Origin: UBA9676 sp963837105
Lineage (GTDB): Bacteria; Actinomycetota; Actinomycetes; Streptosporangiales; Streptosporangiaceae
DNA: 64,000 nt
Assembly (NCBI GenBank): GCA_963837105.1
Contig: CAWIMG010000027.1
Coordinates: 124,001-188,000 of the forward strand
Reading direction: 5' to 3'
Shown here in pieces: positions 50,884 to 60,717 of the stretch; the first letter of the stretch is position 1, and each line of letters begins with the position of its first letter. A program made the translations under genes and the position numbers. The notes under the pieces are model-generated. The model searched no databases. It saw only the letters and a list, made by a program, of their open reading frames with translations, and was not told where the DNA came from.

Positions 50884-51732
50884 TCACCTGGCGGCGATGG
50901 TGGCCAGCACCGCGAACAGGATGGTCGCGGTGGCGAGAGCGACATGGGTCACCACGATGAGCGCAGGCGGGTGCCAGGTGGGTGGGGGGCCTGCGGCAGC
51001 GGGAGCGGACGGGACCGGGACCATCGGGACCACCGCCTCCACGGCGGAGCGCTCCGGGAACCACCGGCTCACCAGCACCATGCCAAAACCGGCTACCGGC
51101 AGCAGCAGCGCACATGCGGTCCAGGCCACGGCGATCAGGCCGGTCAGCAGGTAGCCGATCCACGCCGCCAGGCCGGCCAGGGCCAGCCCGAAGTGGGTCA
51201 CGTTCAGGGCGGGCAGGGACCGGCGCGGGCCGCCGCGGCGGAGTCCGCCCCGGGCGACCCACCTGGCCATCATCAGGCCGCCGAAGCCAACCGTGATCAG
51301 CCAGGTGACCAGGGCCACCAGCGCCAGCGGCGGGCCGCCGGCCGGCGGGGATGCCACCGTGGTCACCGGAGGCGGGTTCGGCTGAGCTGCGAAGCTGGCC
51401 AGCGGGTAACCCAGCAGCGGACGCGTCTCCTCGATACGGTCGCGTTTCACCTTGCGCACTTTGCCCGCCGTGTCCGCCAGTGCGGTGTCGGCGGCCGCGT
51501 TCACCTCCGCCCTGGTCAGGCCGTGGCAGGCGGCCGGCAGTGACCTGATGGTGAGGTGATGCTCGATGGCGCTGATGGCGAATCTGGTGCAGGCTGCGTC
51601 GGCCCGCCGCTGGCTGGCCGGCTCGTGGGCGCACCCGGCGGCGAGCAGCCCAGCGAGCACCACCCCGGCCACGGCGCAGGCCCTCCGGACCGGGTTGCGC
51701 CAGGCAGCCGGCCGCGCACCCATGCCGCCCAT
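50884..51732 (-). CDS. hypothetical lipoprotein with membrane helices
   Basis: A 282-residue protein. The N-terminus has a signal ending in LLAAGC (lipobox Cys near residue 35). A charged region of 100 residues follows (HHLTIRSLPAACHGLTRAEVNAAADTAL), then four hydrophobic helices with a R-G-G-L-R-R-G-G-P-R-R loop. I do not recognise a family. The start may be the second ATG, four residues in. The product would be anchored at the outer face and again in the membrane. Confidence 0.6.
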   Translation of the reverse strand: MGGMGARPAAWRNPVRRACAVAGVVLAGLLAAGCAHEPASQRRADAACTRFAISAIEHHLTIRSLPAACHGLTRAEVNAAADTALADTAGKVRKVKRDRIEETRPLLGYPLASFAAQPNPPPVTTVASPPAGGPPLALVALVTWLITVGFGGLMMARWVARGGLRRGGPRRSLPALNVTHFGLALAGLAAWIGYLLTGLIAVAWTACALLLPVAGFGMVLVSRWFPERSAVEAVVPMVPVPSAPAAAGPPPTWHPPALIVVTHVALATATILFAVLATIAAR

Positions 51733-51839
51733 TTCACCATCCCCCGGCCCCGCCTGGCCGGCCCGCCGTGGCCGCCGGAGCGGAAGTCCCGGTCAGGGCG
51801 GTAACATTGCCGGAACGGTTGGCCGGTAGCGTCCCTGTT

Positions 51840-52625
51840 GTGCAGGAGACAGGCACAGCCGGGCAGCCCGCGCTGGCTGCCGCAGCCGGCCGCGGCAGCC
51901 AGGCATCGCCGGGAGCCGCGGCCAGCGTGTGCGCGGTGCTGTCGGCCGGGCTGGTGCTGCTGCTGTTCGGCGTGTGCGTGCTGCTCACCGCCCTGACCCG
52001 GGACCTCGCCGCCAGCTTCAGCGGGGTCCTGCCGGTGGGCGCACTGCTGTTCGCGGCACTGGGCCTGGTCATCGCCCGCCGCCAGCCGCGCAACGCGATC
52101 GGGTGGCTGCTGGTTGCCAGCGGCCTGCTGTCGCTGCTGTTCTCGGCGGCTGAACTGTACGCGGTGCTGGCCTACCGGACCCATCCCGGCGCGCTGCCGG
52201 CCGGCCGGGTGGCCGTGTTCGCCGAGGCGGGCTCCTTCCTGACGCGGTGCTGTGCGGGCTGGCGATCCTGCTTTTCCCCGACGGCCGGCTTCCCTCCCGG
52301 CGCTGGCGCTGGGCGCTGTGGGCCTACCTGGCCGCCAGCGCGATGTTCATGGCCAACGAGTTCATCGGTCAGTCCACCGTCTTCACCGTGCGCCACCTGC
52401 GGGTGGACGTGACTGGTTCGCCGGTGAACAACCCGGATCCGGCTGGTTTTCTTGCCCACGCCGCTCGTGTCACCGGGTTTGCCCTGCTCGTGATCGTGGC
52501 ACTGTGGGTGTGCTTCGTGGCCCGGCAGGCCGTCAGCTACCGGCGCGCCACGGGGGAGCGCCGGCAGCAGCCGAATGGCCGACGTGCGGCGGTGCCCTGT
52601 GTGTCGCGGGCATCGTGGTCACCAT
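51840..52625 (+). pseudogene. truncated membrane protein related to the gene at 35218
   Basis: The N-terminal half of a multi-helix membrane protein with the RRQPRNAIGWLLVASGLLSLLFSAAELYAVLAYRTHPGALP motif, like RRPRNPIGWMLLALL in the element-borne protein at 35218. The frame shifts near 52240, continuing as VLCGLAILLFPDGRLPSRRWRWALW, and again near 52570 (CGGALCVAGIVVTI). It stops being recognisable at about 52625, where a thiolase fragment begins. A TAGCGT box lies seven bases before the GTG. The later helices and tail are gone, so this looks like a real deletion. Confidence 0.6.
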
Positions 52626-52639
52626 CCGGCCGGAAACTA

Positions 52640-53649
52640 CTCCGGCGGCCAGACGCGGCCCGGGCGGCGCTCGCGCCGATACTGGCGCGGACCCGGCCGC
52701 GGTGACGGCCGCGGTCGACACGGTGGCCGCCATCCGGCAGTTCGAGAACTCGTGGCCGGGCGCGCGTGCCCCGCTCGGCCGCTCGGATGACTTCCCGCGC
52801 TCGGTCACCGGGCGGGTAGGCGCTGCGCCGAGGCGGGCCATCCTGGAGGTCGCGGGCGGGCAGTCGCCCCCAGCACCTGGTGACCGAACTGGCGGCGGCG
52901 ATCGCGGCGGGCGGGACCGGGGTGGCCCTGGGGGCGGGGCGGAGGCGATCTCCACCGCCAGTGCGCTGGCGAAGGCCAGCGACCGCCCCGACTGGTCCGA
53001 GCATCCGGGGGTGACCTGGAGGACCGCGGTTACGGCCTGGCCGGCCTGCTCTCGCCGCCGCTGACCGGGCCGGGCGAGGTGGCCACGTTCGACCTGTACT
53101 CCTGCTTCCCCATCGCGGTCTCGGTCGTTGCCGACGGCCTCGGCCTGGCGCCCGGCGATCCCCGCGGCCTGACCGTCAGCCTGCGACCTGCCGTTCTTCG
53201 GCGGCCGACCGCGCACTACGCCATGCATGCATCGGAGATCGTGCCAGCGCGCTCGCGCGAGCCCGGGCAGTTATGGCTTCGTGGGCGCCAACGGCGGCGT
53301 GCTCAGCAAGTACTCGGCCGGGGTCTACTCCACCATCCCCGTGCCGTGGCGGCCCGGCCACAGCGCCGCGCTGCAGGCCAGGCTGGACGCCGGGCCGGTG
53401 GCGCCGCAGTCCCCGCACGCGGACGGCTGGGCGACCGTCGAGAGTTACACCGTGGTCCACGCCCGGGACGGCGCCCGCGCCGGCTTCGTGGTCGGCCGGC
53501 TCGACGCCGGTGGCGGCAGGTTCGCCGCCCGCGCCCGGGACGGCGATGAGGACATGCTGGCGCTGCTCGGCAGTGAGCAGCCGGTCGGGCAGCGCGTGTT
53601 CGTGCGCTCGTCCGGGCTGGTCAACCAAGTGACCGCTACTGCGCGGTAG
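52640..53649 (+). pseudogene. acetyl-CoA acetyltransferase/thiolase-like gene, truncated and frameshifted
   Basis: Pieces of a thiolase-superfamily acetyl-CoA acetyltransferase appear in different frames: AAVDTVAAIRQFENSWPGARAPLGRSDDFPRSV, then EAISTASALAKASDRPDWSEHPGG, GEVATFDLYSCFPIAVSVVADGLGL, and finally YGFVGANGGVLSKYSAGVYSTIPVPW to the stop. The first 60 or so residues and an internal block of about 150 residues are missing. Several frame changes remain even after allowing for indels. It is decayed and probably inactive. The 3' end overlaps the PfkB gene by 14 bp. Confidence 0.65.
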
Positions 53650-54610
53650 CGCGTCGGCTGGTGAACTCGGCCAGGGTCGGCGGGTCGGCTCCTGGCCGCT
53701 CGCAGGCCAGGGCCGCCACCGCGATCGCGTCGTCCACGATGCCGGCGAGTTCGCCCGGATGGCACCGGCCGAGCAGGGCGGGGGACTGCAGGCCGTGCCA
53801 GCTGAGCGAGGCGAGCAGCCCGGCGGTAAAGGCGTCACCGGCGCCGACCGTGTCGGCCACAGTGACAGCCGGCGCGGGCCGGTGCAGCGCCGGGTCCTGG
53901 GCCAGGAACACGTCGGCGCCGTTCGCCCCGTCGGTGACGATGACGACGGTGGTGCCGAGCCGCAGCCAGAGCCGGGCGACCTCGGGAACGGTGCGGTCCG
54001 GGTAGAGCCAGGCGACGTCCTCCTCGCTGGCCTTGGCGATGTGGGCGAGGCGGACACCCCGCTCCACCGCCGCCCGGCCGGAGTCCGGGTCGGACAGCAG
54101 CCGGGGCCGCACGTTGGGGTCGTAGCTCACCAGCACATCCCCCCGGCCCCGCATCCGGTTGGCCAGGTCGAGGATGTGCAGGTCCCCTGGCGAGGTCCAG
54201 GAGGCGATCGATCCGAAGTGCAGGATGGCCGCATTGGCCGGCACCCGGCCGGTCTCCTCCGCCGTCCACTGCCAGTCGGCGGTGCCTTCCAGATAGAAGT
54301 CGTAGCTCGCTCGCGCCTGCACGTCGAGCGAGACCACGGCCAGCGTGGTCGGCTCACTCGCCAGCGGGGCGTACTCCAGGTTCACCCCCTCCGCCGCCGC
54401 GCGCTCGCGCAAGATGCGGCCGAAGGCGTTGTCGGCCAGGCGCGCCATCAGGCTGGTCGCCAGGCCCAGCCGGGCCAGGCCGATTGCCACGTTGTAGGGA
54501 CTGCCGCCGGGGGCGGCCACGAACGTCTGCGCCTGCGCCCCGGGCACCAGGTCGATCAGGGCCTCGCCGATCACGGTCACGCCCGGGCGGGCATCGGCCT
54601 GCCCGGTCAC
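53636..54610 (-). CDS. PfkB family carbohydrate kinase (fructokinase-like)
   Basis: A 324-residue sugar kinase of the ribokinase/PfkB family. The first signature is APGGSPYNVAIGLARLGL near residue 33, and the second is DTVGAGDAFTAGLLASLSW near residue 255, with the catalytic Asp. The start is GTG at 54610. It would phosphorylate fructose or a similar sugar using ATP. The gene stands alone and converges on the thiolase remnant. Confidence 0.87.
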   Translation of the reverse strand: MTGQADARPGVTVIGEALIDLVPGAQAQTFVAAPGGSPYNVAIGLARLGLATSLMARLADNAFGRILRERAAAEGVNLEYAPLASEPTTLAVVSLDVQARASYDFYLEGTADWQWTAEETGRVPANAAILHFGSIASWTSPGDLHILDLANRMRGRGDVLVSYDPNVRPRLLSDPDSGRAAVERGVRLAHIAKASEEDVAWLYPDRTVPEVARLWLRLGTTVVIVTDGANGADVFLAQDPALHRPAPAVTVADTVGAGDAFTAGLLASLSWHGLQSPALLGRCHPGELAGIVDDAIAVAALACERPGADPPTLAEFTSRRATAQ

Positions 54611-54803
54611 CGTGCACCTGGCCCAGCCGGGGCCGGGATCTCGCCCGTGCCCCGGGCGGTGAGGCCGTTCTGCATTGTGATCACCGGCCGTGAGCCTATC
54701 GCCCCGGGCCGGGGTTGCCCCGGGTGAGCGCTGCCGCGATCATGTGGCCTGGTGCCCACAACCAGGGCGCCGTCCAGGAGCAGCCCCGACAACGGAGGCG
54801 AGC

Positions 54804-56285
54804 ATGGCTGCCAGCATCGACCACCCCGGGCCCGGTCCAGCCGGGCCGCGGGTCCGGCCGTTCGCGTCCGCCTGGCGGCGGGCGCATCTGACCGTGGACG
54901 AGCGCATGGCCAGGGGCAAGGCCGCGCGGGCGGAGACTCCGCGGGCGGCTCACGGGCAGTGGCAGCCAGCCCCCGGCCGCCCGGACCCGATCGCCCTGCT
55001 GGAAGAGCAGGCCGCCAGCCGGGTGGCCGACCTGGTGCCGGTCAGGCACGGGCGGATGCTGGTCTCGCCGTTCACCTTCTACCGCGGCGCCGCCCTGATC
55101 ATGGGCGCCGACCTGGCCGCCAGCCCGGCGTCCGGGATCACCGTCCAGCTGTGCGGGGATGCCCACCTGTCGAACTTCGGCCTGTTCGGCACCCCCGAGC
55201 GGCAGATGATCTTCGACATCAACGACTTCGACGAGACCCTGCCCGGCCCGTGGGAATGGGACGTCAAGCGGATGGCGGCCAGCTTCGAGATCCTGGGCCG
55301 GGACCGCGGCTTCAGCCAGGCCGGCCGGCGTGCGGTAGTGATGGCCGGGGTCGCCGAGTACCGCGACCGGATGCGCCAGGCTGCCGGGATGCCCACCCTC
55401 GGGGCGTGGTACGACCAGCTCGACGCCGGGATGCTGCTCAACCTGGTCCGCCAGGAGGTGCGGGTCAGACGGGTGAGCAGGGAGGACGCCAGGACGGCGG
55501 AGCGCCGGGTGGAGCAGGCGTATGCCCGGGACAGCACCCGGGTGCTCGCCAGGCGGGCCACCGAGGTGGAGGGTGAGCTGCGGATCGTCGCCGACCCGCC
55601 GCTGATCGTGCCGATCGAGGACCTCGTCGTCCCCGGGTCGGAGTGGGAGCACACCGACGTGCTGATCAAGAAGCTGCTCAGCTCCTACCGCCGTACGCTC
55701 GGCCGTGAGCACCACCCACTGGAGGAGTTCCGCTACGTCCACGCGGCCCGCAAGGTGGTCGGTGTGGGCAGTGTCGGCACCCGCTGCTACATCCTGCTGC
55801 TAACCGGCCGCGACCAGAACGATCCCCTGTTCCTGCAGGTGAAAGAGGCACAGGAGTCGGTGCTGGAGCGGTTCGCTGGCCACAGCAGCTACCCGTACCA
55901 CGGCCAGCGGGTGGTCATGGGCCAGCGGCTGATGCAGGCCGCGACCGACATCTTCCTGGGCTGGCAGCGGATCAGGGGGCTGGACGGGATCACCCGCGAC
56001 TATTACGTCCGGCAGTTCCATGACTGGAAGGGCGGTGCTGAGGTGGAGAACCTGCTCGTGCCCAGTGCCAGCCTCTATGCGCGGCTGTGCGGGGCCACCC
56101 TGGCCCGCGCCCACGCCCGCTGGGGCGACCGCATCGCGATCGCCTCCTACCTGGGCAAGGGGGATGTCTTCGACCGGGCGATCGCCGATTTCTCCCGCGC
56201 CTACGCCGATCAGAACGAACGGGACTACCAGGCCTTCGCCGCGGCCGTGCGGGCGGGCAGGCTCACCGCCCAGACCGGCGTGTAG
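54804..56285 (+). CDS. DUF2252 family protein
   Basis: A 493-residue protein of the DUF2252 family, common in actinobacteria, with a distant kinase-like fold. Motifs are MLVSPFTFYRGAALIMGADL near residue 90, VQLCGDAHLSNFGLFGTPER near residue 115, FDINDFDETLPGPWEWDVKRMAAS near residue 140, and FYVRQFHDWKG-like text near 400. The start follows GGAGG. The function is not established; ATP-dependent phosphorylation is a guess from the fold. Confidence 0.86.
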   Translation: MAASIDHPGPGPAGPRVRPFASAWRRAHLTVDERMARGKAARAETPRAAHGQWQPAPGRPDPIALLEEQAASRVADLVPVRHGRMLVSPFTFYRGAALIMGADLAASPASGITVQLCGDAHLSNFGLFGTPERQMIFDINDFDETLPGPWEWDVKRMAASFEILGRDRGFSQAGRRAVVMAGVAEYRDRMRQAAGMPTLGAWYDQLDAGMLLNLVRQEVRVRRVSREDARTAERRVEQAYARDSTRVLARRATEVEGELRIVADPPLIVPIEDLVVPGSEWEHTDVLIKKLLSSYRRTLGREHHPLEEFRYVHAARKVVGVGSVGTRCYILLLTGRDQNDPLFLQVKEAQESVLERFAGHSSYPYHGQRVVMGQRLMQAATDIFLGWQRIRGLDGITRDYYVRQFHDWKGGAEVENLLVPSASLYARLCGATLARAHARWGDRIAIASYLGKGDVFDRAIADFSRAYADQNERDYQAFAAAVRAGRLTAQTGV

Positions 56286-56294
56286 CGGCCCGCC

Positions 56295-57656
56295 ATGGCC
56301 AGCCGGGAGGACGCCGATGTCATCGTGGTGGGCGCTGGCCTGGCCGGGCTGACGGCGGCCAGGCAGGTGCGGCTGGCCGGGTACAGCGTGCTGGTCATCG
56401 AGGCCCGGGACCGGGTCGGCGGGCGGGTGCTGAACCACCGCCTGGCCGGCGGCCACGTCGCCGATCTGGGCGGCCAGTTCGTCGGGCCCACCCAGCGGCA
56501 CATTCTCGCGCTGGCCGCCGACCTCGGGCTGGCCACGCAGCCGATCTTCACCCGGGGCCGGACGGTGCTGGAGATCGGCGGCCGCCGCTACCGCTACCGG
56601 GCCGTACCGGGGCTGAGCCCGCTGCAACTGGCCGGCGCGGGCCGGGCGGTCTTCGCCCTGGACCGGATGGCCCGGCGGATCCCGCCGGAAGCGCCCTGGC
56701 GGGCGGCCGGCGCCGCCGCCGCCGATGCCCGGACCCTGGCCGACTGGGCCCGGCGCAACGCCGGCACCCGGCTCGGGCGGTTCGCGATCGGCGCGTTCAG
56801 CCAGGGCGTGCTGGCCTGTGAACCGGGCGAGGTCTCGCTCCTGCATGCGCTGTTCTACCTGCGGTCGGCGGGCGGGTTCCGGCAGCTCGCGGAGACCACG
56901 GGAGCGGCACAGCAGGACCGGTTCGCCGGTGGATCGCAGCTGATCGCGATCCGGATGGCCGAGCAACTCGGCCCTGGCAGCCTGCGGCTCGGCGCCCCGG
57001 CCGGCCGGATCGAGCACGGGCCGTCGCGGGTCACCGTGCACGCGGGCGGGCTGGCCGCGACCGGCCGCCGCGCCGTGGTCGCCATCCCGCCCGCACTGGC
57101 CGGGCGGATCGGCTATGACCCGCCGCTGCCAGCCGATCGCGACCAGCTCACCCAGGCCGCGCCGATGGGCTCGGTGATCAAGTGCCTGGCGGTCTATGAC
57201 GAGCCGTTCTGGCGTGCCGCCGGATACAACGGCCAGGCCACCTCGGACGGCCCGGGCGCGCGGGTCACCTTCGACACCGGGCCGCCGGCGGGCCGGCCCG
57301 GCATCCTGCTCGGCTTCGTCACCGGGTCTGAAGCCCGCCGGCTCGCCCGGGCCGATCCCGCACAACGCCGCGCGGACGTGCTCGCCTCGTTCCGCCGCTA
57401 CTTCGGTCCCGCCGCGGGCAGGCCAGCTGAGTACATCGAGCACGACTGGACCGCCGACCAGTGGACCCGGGGCTGCTACGGCGCCCATTTCCCGCCCGGG
57501 ACCTGGACCCAGTTCGGGCCCGCGCTGCGGCGGCCGGTGGGCGTGCTGCACTGGGCGGGCACGGAGACCGCCACCGGCTGGAGCGGGTACATGGACGGCG
57601 CGGTCCAGTCCGGGCAGCGGGCAGCCGCCGAAGTGCTGGCTGCGCTCGCGGGCTAG
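56295..57656 (+). CDS. flavin-dependent amine oxidase family protein
   Basis: A 453-residue FAD oxidoreductase of the monoamine oxidase group. The dinucleotide motif is DVIVVGAGLAGLTAARQV at residues 7-24, then ARDRVGGRV, LGGQFVGPTQ, and near the end WTRGCYGAHFPPG and WAGTETATGWSGYMDGAVQSG, the second FAD-contact motif. It lies nine bases after the DUF2252 stop and may be co-transcribed. The amine substrate is unknown. Confidence 0.87.
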   Translation: MASREDADVIVVGAGLAGLTAARQVRLAGYSVLVIEARDRVGGRVLNHRLAGGHVADLGGQFVGPTQRHILALAADLGLATQPIFTRGRTVLEIGGRRYRYRAVPGLSPLQLAGAGRAVFALDRMARRIPPEAPWRAAGAAAADARTLADWARRNAGTRLGRFAIGAFSQGVLACEPGEVSLLHALFYLRSAGGFRQLAETTGAAQQDRFAGGSQLIAIRMAEQLGPGSLRLGAPAGRIEHGPSRVTVHAGGLAATGRRAVVAIPPALAGRIGYDPPLPADRDQLTQAAPMGSVIKCLAVYDEPFWRAAGYNGQATSDGPGARVTFDTGPPAGRPGILLGFVTGSEARRLARADPAQRRADVLASFRRYFGPAAGRPAEYIEHDWTADQWTRGCYGAHFPPGTWTQFGPALRRPVGVLHWAGTETATGWSGYMDGAVQSGQRAAAEVLAALAG

Positions 57657-57756
57657 CGGCGCGGCCGCGTGGCGGGGAACCTTGTCCTGGCCGCATCCCC
57701 GGGAGACGATGCCTGCATAGGGCTGCTGGTGAGGCTGGTGTCAGGCATGGTGCGCC

Positions 57757-58722
57757 GTGACCGGTGAGACGCAGTTGCTGGCTGCCGCGCTGGCGCTGGC
57801 CGGCAGCGGCTGCTACGCGGTCGCCGCGGTGACCCAGCATGGGGTCGCCCGGCACCTGCCGTCGGAGCGCGCGTTCGACCTGGCGGTGCTCGTCCGGCTG
57901 GCCCGCCGCCCGGTCTGGCTGGCGGGCATGGCCGCGGTGATCACGGGCTTCGCGCTGCAAGCCGTGGCGCTCGGCCTGGGCAGGCTGGTGGTGATCGAGC
58001 CGGTGCTGGCCACCGGCCTGCTGTTCGCCCTGGCGCTGGCCGCCCGCCGGGAGCGGCGTCCGCTGCGGCCGGCGGAATGGGCGGCCACCCTGGCGGTGGT
58101 GGGCGGGCTGGCCCTGTTCCTCGCGGTCGGCCAGCCCTCGGGTGGCCAGCGCACCGCGCACGCGGCGCTGCTCGGGCTGGCCACGGCCGCGACGGCGGCA
58201 CTGATCGGGCTGAGCATGATCCTGGCCGGCCGGTTCGGCGGCCACCGCCGGGCGCTGCTGTTCGGGGTGGCCGGCGGGGTGGCCGCGGGCACCACCGACG
58301 CGGTCATCAAGACGGTGACGGTGCTGGCCGCGGGGCACCTGCTGGGGGTCTTCGCCGACGTACCGCTGTACCTGCTGATCGGGATGGGCCTGCTGGCATT
58401 CACGATTCAGCAAAACGGCTATCGCGCCGCGGCCCTGGCTGCGTTCCTGCCTGCCTTCGCGGTGTTCGAGCCGGTCACCGGGTCACTGCTGGGGCTGCTC
58501 ATCTATCACGAGCGGCTCAGCGACGGGCCCGGCCAGATCCTGCTGGAACTGGCCGCCGGTGCGGTGGCGGTGTGGGGGATAGTGCGCCTGGCCGCGCCCG
58601 CGATGGCCGGTCCTGACCCGCCTGCCGCTGGCGCCGCGGCGGCCCCGGTCCCGGCCCGGCCGGCCGTGCTGGCTGAACCGGTGCGCGCCGACGGCGCGCC
58701 GGCGGCCGCTGACGGCGGCTGA
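57757..58722 (+). CDS. DMT superfamily transporter
   Basis: A 321-residue membrane protein with nine to ten hydrophobic helices, laid out as two EamA-like halves (LGRLVVIEPVLATGLLFALALA; AAFLPAFAVFEPVTGSLLGLLIYHERL). The first half carries QHGVARHLPSE. It should be an exporter or permease for a small molecule. It starts at GTG 57757; TAGGGC some 35 bp upstream is a possible -10. The tail of 40 residues is Ala/Pro-rich. Confidence 0.8.
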   Translation: MTGETQLLAAALALAGSGCYAVAAVTQHGVARHLPSERAFDLAVLVRLARRPVWLAGMAAVITGFALQAVALGLGRLVVIEPVLATGLLFALALAARRERRPLRPAEWAATLAVVGGLALFLAVGQPSGGQRTAHAALLGLATAATAALIGLSMILAGRFGGHRRALLFGVAGGVAAGTTDAVIKTVTVLAAGHLLGVFADVPLYLLIGMGLLAFTIQQNGYRAAALAAFLPAFAVFEPVTGSLLGLLIYHERLSDGPGQILLELAAGAVAVWGIVRLAAPAMAGPDPPAAGAAAAPVPARPAVLAEPVRADGAPAAADGG

Positions 58723-58736
58723 CCCGCCGGGCCGCC

Positions 58737-60087
58737 TCACCCGAGCAGATCGGCGACTGCCTCCGCGAACACCTCGGTGTGCCGGTCCACGTCGGCCTGC
58801 TGGGTCGCCGGCGACATCAGCGCCATGTTGTGGAAGGGCGTGATGAGCACGCCCCGGTTCATCGCGTGCAGGTGGAAGTAGCGCTCCAGGTCCGGGTCGG
58901 CGGCCGCGTGCGCCTGCGTCCCGTTCCGCGGCGGGTCCGGCAGGAAGGCGTACTCGGCCCGGCAGCCAAGCTGGGTCACCTGCCAGCCGAGGCCGGCCCG
59001 GGCGATCACCTCCCGCACCCCGTCCGCGAACCGGCCGGCCAGCGGGATCGTCCACTGGTAGGCCTCGGCGGTCAGCACCCGCCCCAGCGTGGCCCGCATC
59101 GCCGCCAGCGACAGGGCGTTGCCGGCCAGCGTGCCGCCGATGCCGCCGGTGTCGGCATAGTCGGCCTCGATGTCGGCCAGCATCTGCGTGGCAACCCCGG
59201 CGGACATGCCCAGCGCCCCGCAGGCGATGCCGCTGCCGATCGCTTTCCCGGCCGTGACCATGTCCGGGGCAAGGTCCCAGGCGAGCGTGCAGCCACCCAG
59301 GGCCGGCCGACAGGGTGTGCGTCTCGTCGATGATCAGCAGCGTCCCGCTGTCCCGGGTGAGCTCGCGGAGCGCCCGGTGGTAGCCCGGCTCGGGCAGGAT
59401 GATCCCCATGTTGGTCATGGCCGGCTCGGCCAGCACACACGCGACCGAGCCGCCGGCCAGCGCCGCCGCCAGCCCATCGGTGTCGTTGAACTCCACCGCC
59501 ACGGTGGTCCGCGCCGGGTCCACCGGCGGCCCGACATTGCCCGCCCGGGAACGGGTGCTGCCGTCGGGCTGGCGGACCGCGAACGTCTCGTCCACCGAGC
59601 CGTGATAGCAGTAGCTGAACACCGCGACCTTGGGGCGGCCGGTGATCTGCCGGGCGACCCGGAGCGCGGCCCGGTTCGCGTCCGTCGCGCTGAGTGTGAA
59701 CAGCCACCGGGCCATCCCGAACCGCCGGCTCAGATCATCGGCCACCACCGCGGCGTCCTGCGTCGGGAGCATGGTGGTCAGCCCGCGCCCGGCCTGCTCG
59801 CGCACGGCCGCCAGCACCGCGGGCGGGCTGTGGCCGGTCATCGCGCCGGTATCGCCCAGGCACAGGTCGACGTACTCGCAGCCGTCCACGTCGGTGATCC
59901 GCGCACCCTCGGCGTGGGCCGCGAACGGCGGGAACCCACCCGCCCACAGCATCATCCATGGCATTGGCACGCCGCCGATCAGTGATCGCTGTGCCTGCTG
60001 GGACAGTTCCCGGGAGCGGGGATGGTCGGTGGCGAACCGGTCGAGTTCCCGGCGGGTGAGGCTGGCCAGCCTGGTGCGGTCGATCAT
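58737..60087 (-). pseudogene. class III aminotransferase (glutamate-1-semialdehyde mutase-like), frameshifted
   Basis: A PLP-dependent aminotransferase of about 449 residues once the frame is restored. The first part (60087 downwards) has LIGGVPMPWMMLWAGGFPPFAAHAEGARITDVDG, the SATDANRAALRVARQITGRPKVAVFSYCYHG motif and IIDETHTLSAGP. The frame breaks at GGG (59296-59298 on the plus strand as CCC); removing one base gives PGGCTLAWDLAPDMVTAGKAIGSG, including the PLP Lys. The rest is intact to 58737. The start is preceded by TATCGT eight bases upstream. The substrate is unknown; an omega- or semialdehyde-type reaction is likely. Confidence 0.8.
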
Positions 60088-60717
60088 GGGCCACCACGAT
60101 AGCCGGGCGGCCAGCCAAAGGCCGGGGCGGCCGCCCGGCTGTCCCCGCTGGTCAGGCCAGCTGGCGAACGGCCAGCCGGCCGCGCAGGCGCCCACTGGCA
60201 GCCATTGATCCCGGCGGTGCGGCCATTGTTGATTCATGGCCGGGAAATCAGCATTGTCAGCGCGGGAAATGACAAATAACAAACCGGCTGAGTGTACCTT
60301 GCTATTTCCGCTGGAGCCCGGCCGGCTAGCTGCCCACGCCGCCGGGAGACAGTAGTACGTGCCTGGTCAGGGTGGGCCGGGCCGGGCCCGGATGGCTCGA
60401 TCAATGTCACCTCACCAGTGATATCGTGTCACTTGCCGCATATAACGGGCTGGTCACAGCGTTGCTGGCGGCCCGCCCGCCAATCGCCCTTCCCCGCATC
60501 TCACCCGGTTCGGGGCCTGGCGGGGGCTGGCGCGGCCGGCTGTGCCTGGGGCCGCCGATCGCGGGACCGACACGTTTGGCGAGGTCTTGACCCCTGCATG
60601 TAAGGATTGCTAGATTCCGCAGCGGCCATCTCAGCTATTGGGGTGCTCACCTGCCATAAGCAGGGCAATTTTTTTGCCGGTCGGGGGCGGGGCCGGTCAT
60701 ACCGAGAGGAGCTGCGT
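60088..60717. other. 630-bp intergenic region
   Basis: It contains TATCGT (60096-60101, minus strand), the -10 of the aminotransferase. In the middle it is AT-rich (60260-60310), and AGTGATATCGTGTCACT (60417-60433) is an inverted repeat that could be an operator. A GGCAA-T-run-TTGCC hairpin near 60663-60678 and a GAGAGGAGC ribosome binding site lead to the secreted protein gene. No gene is seen. Confidence 0.5.
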
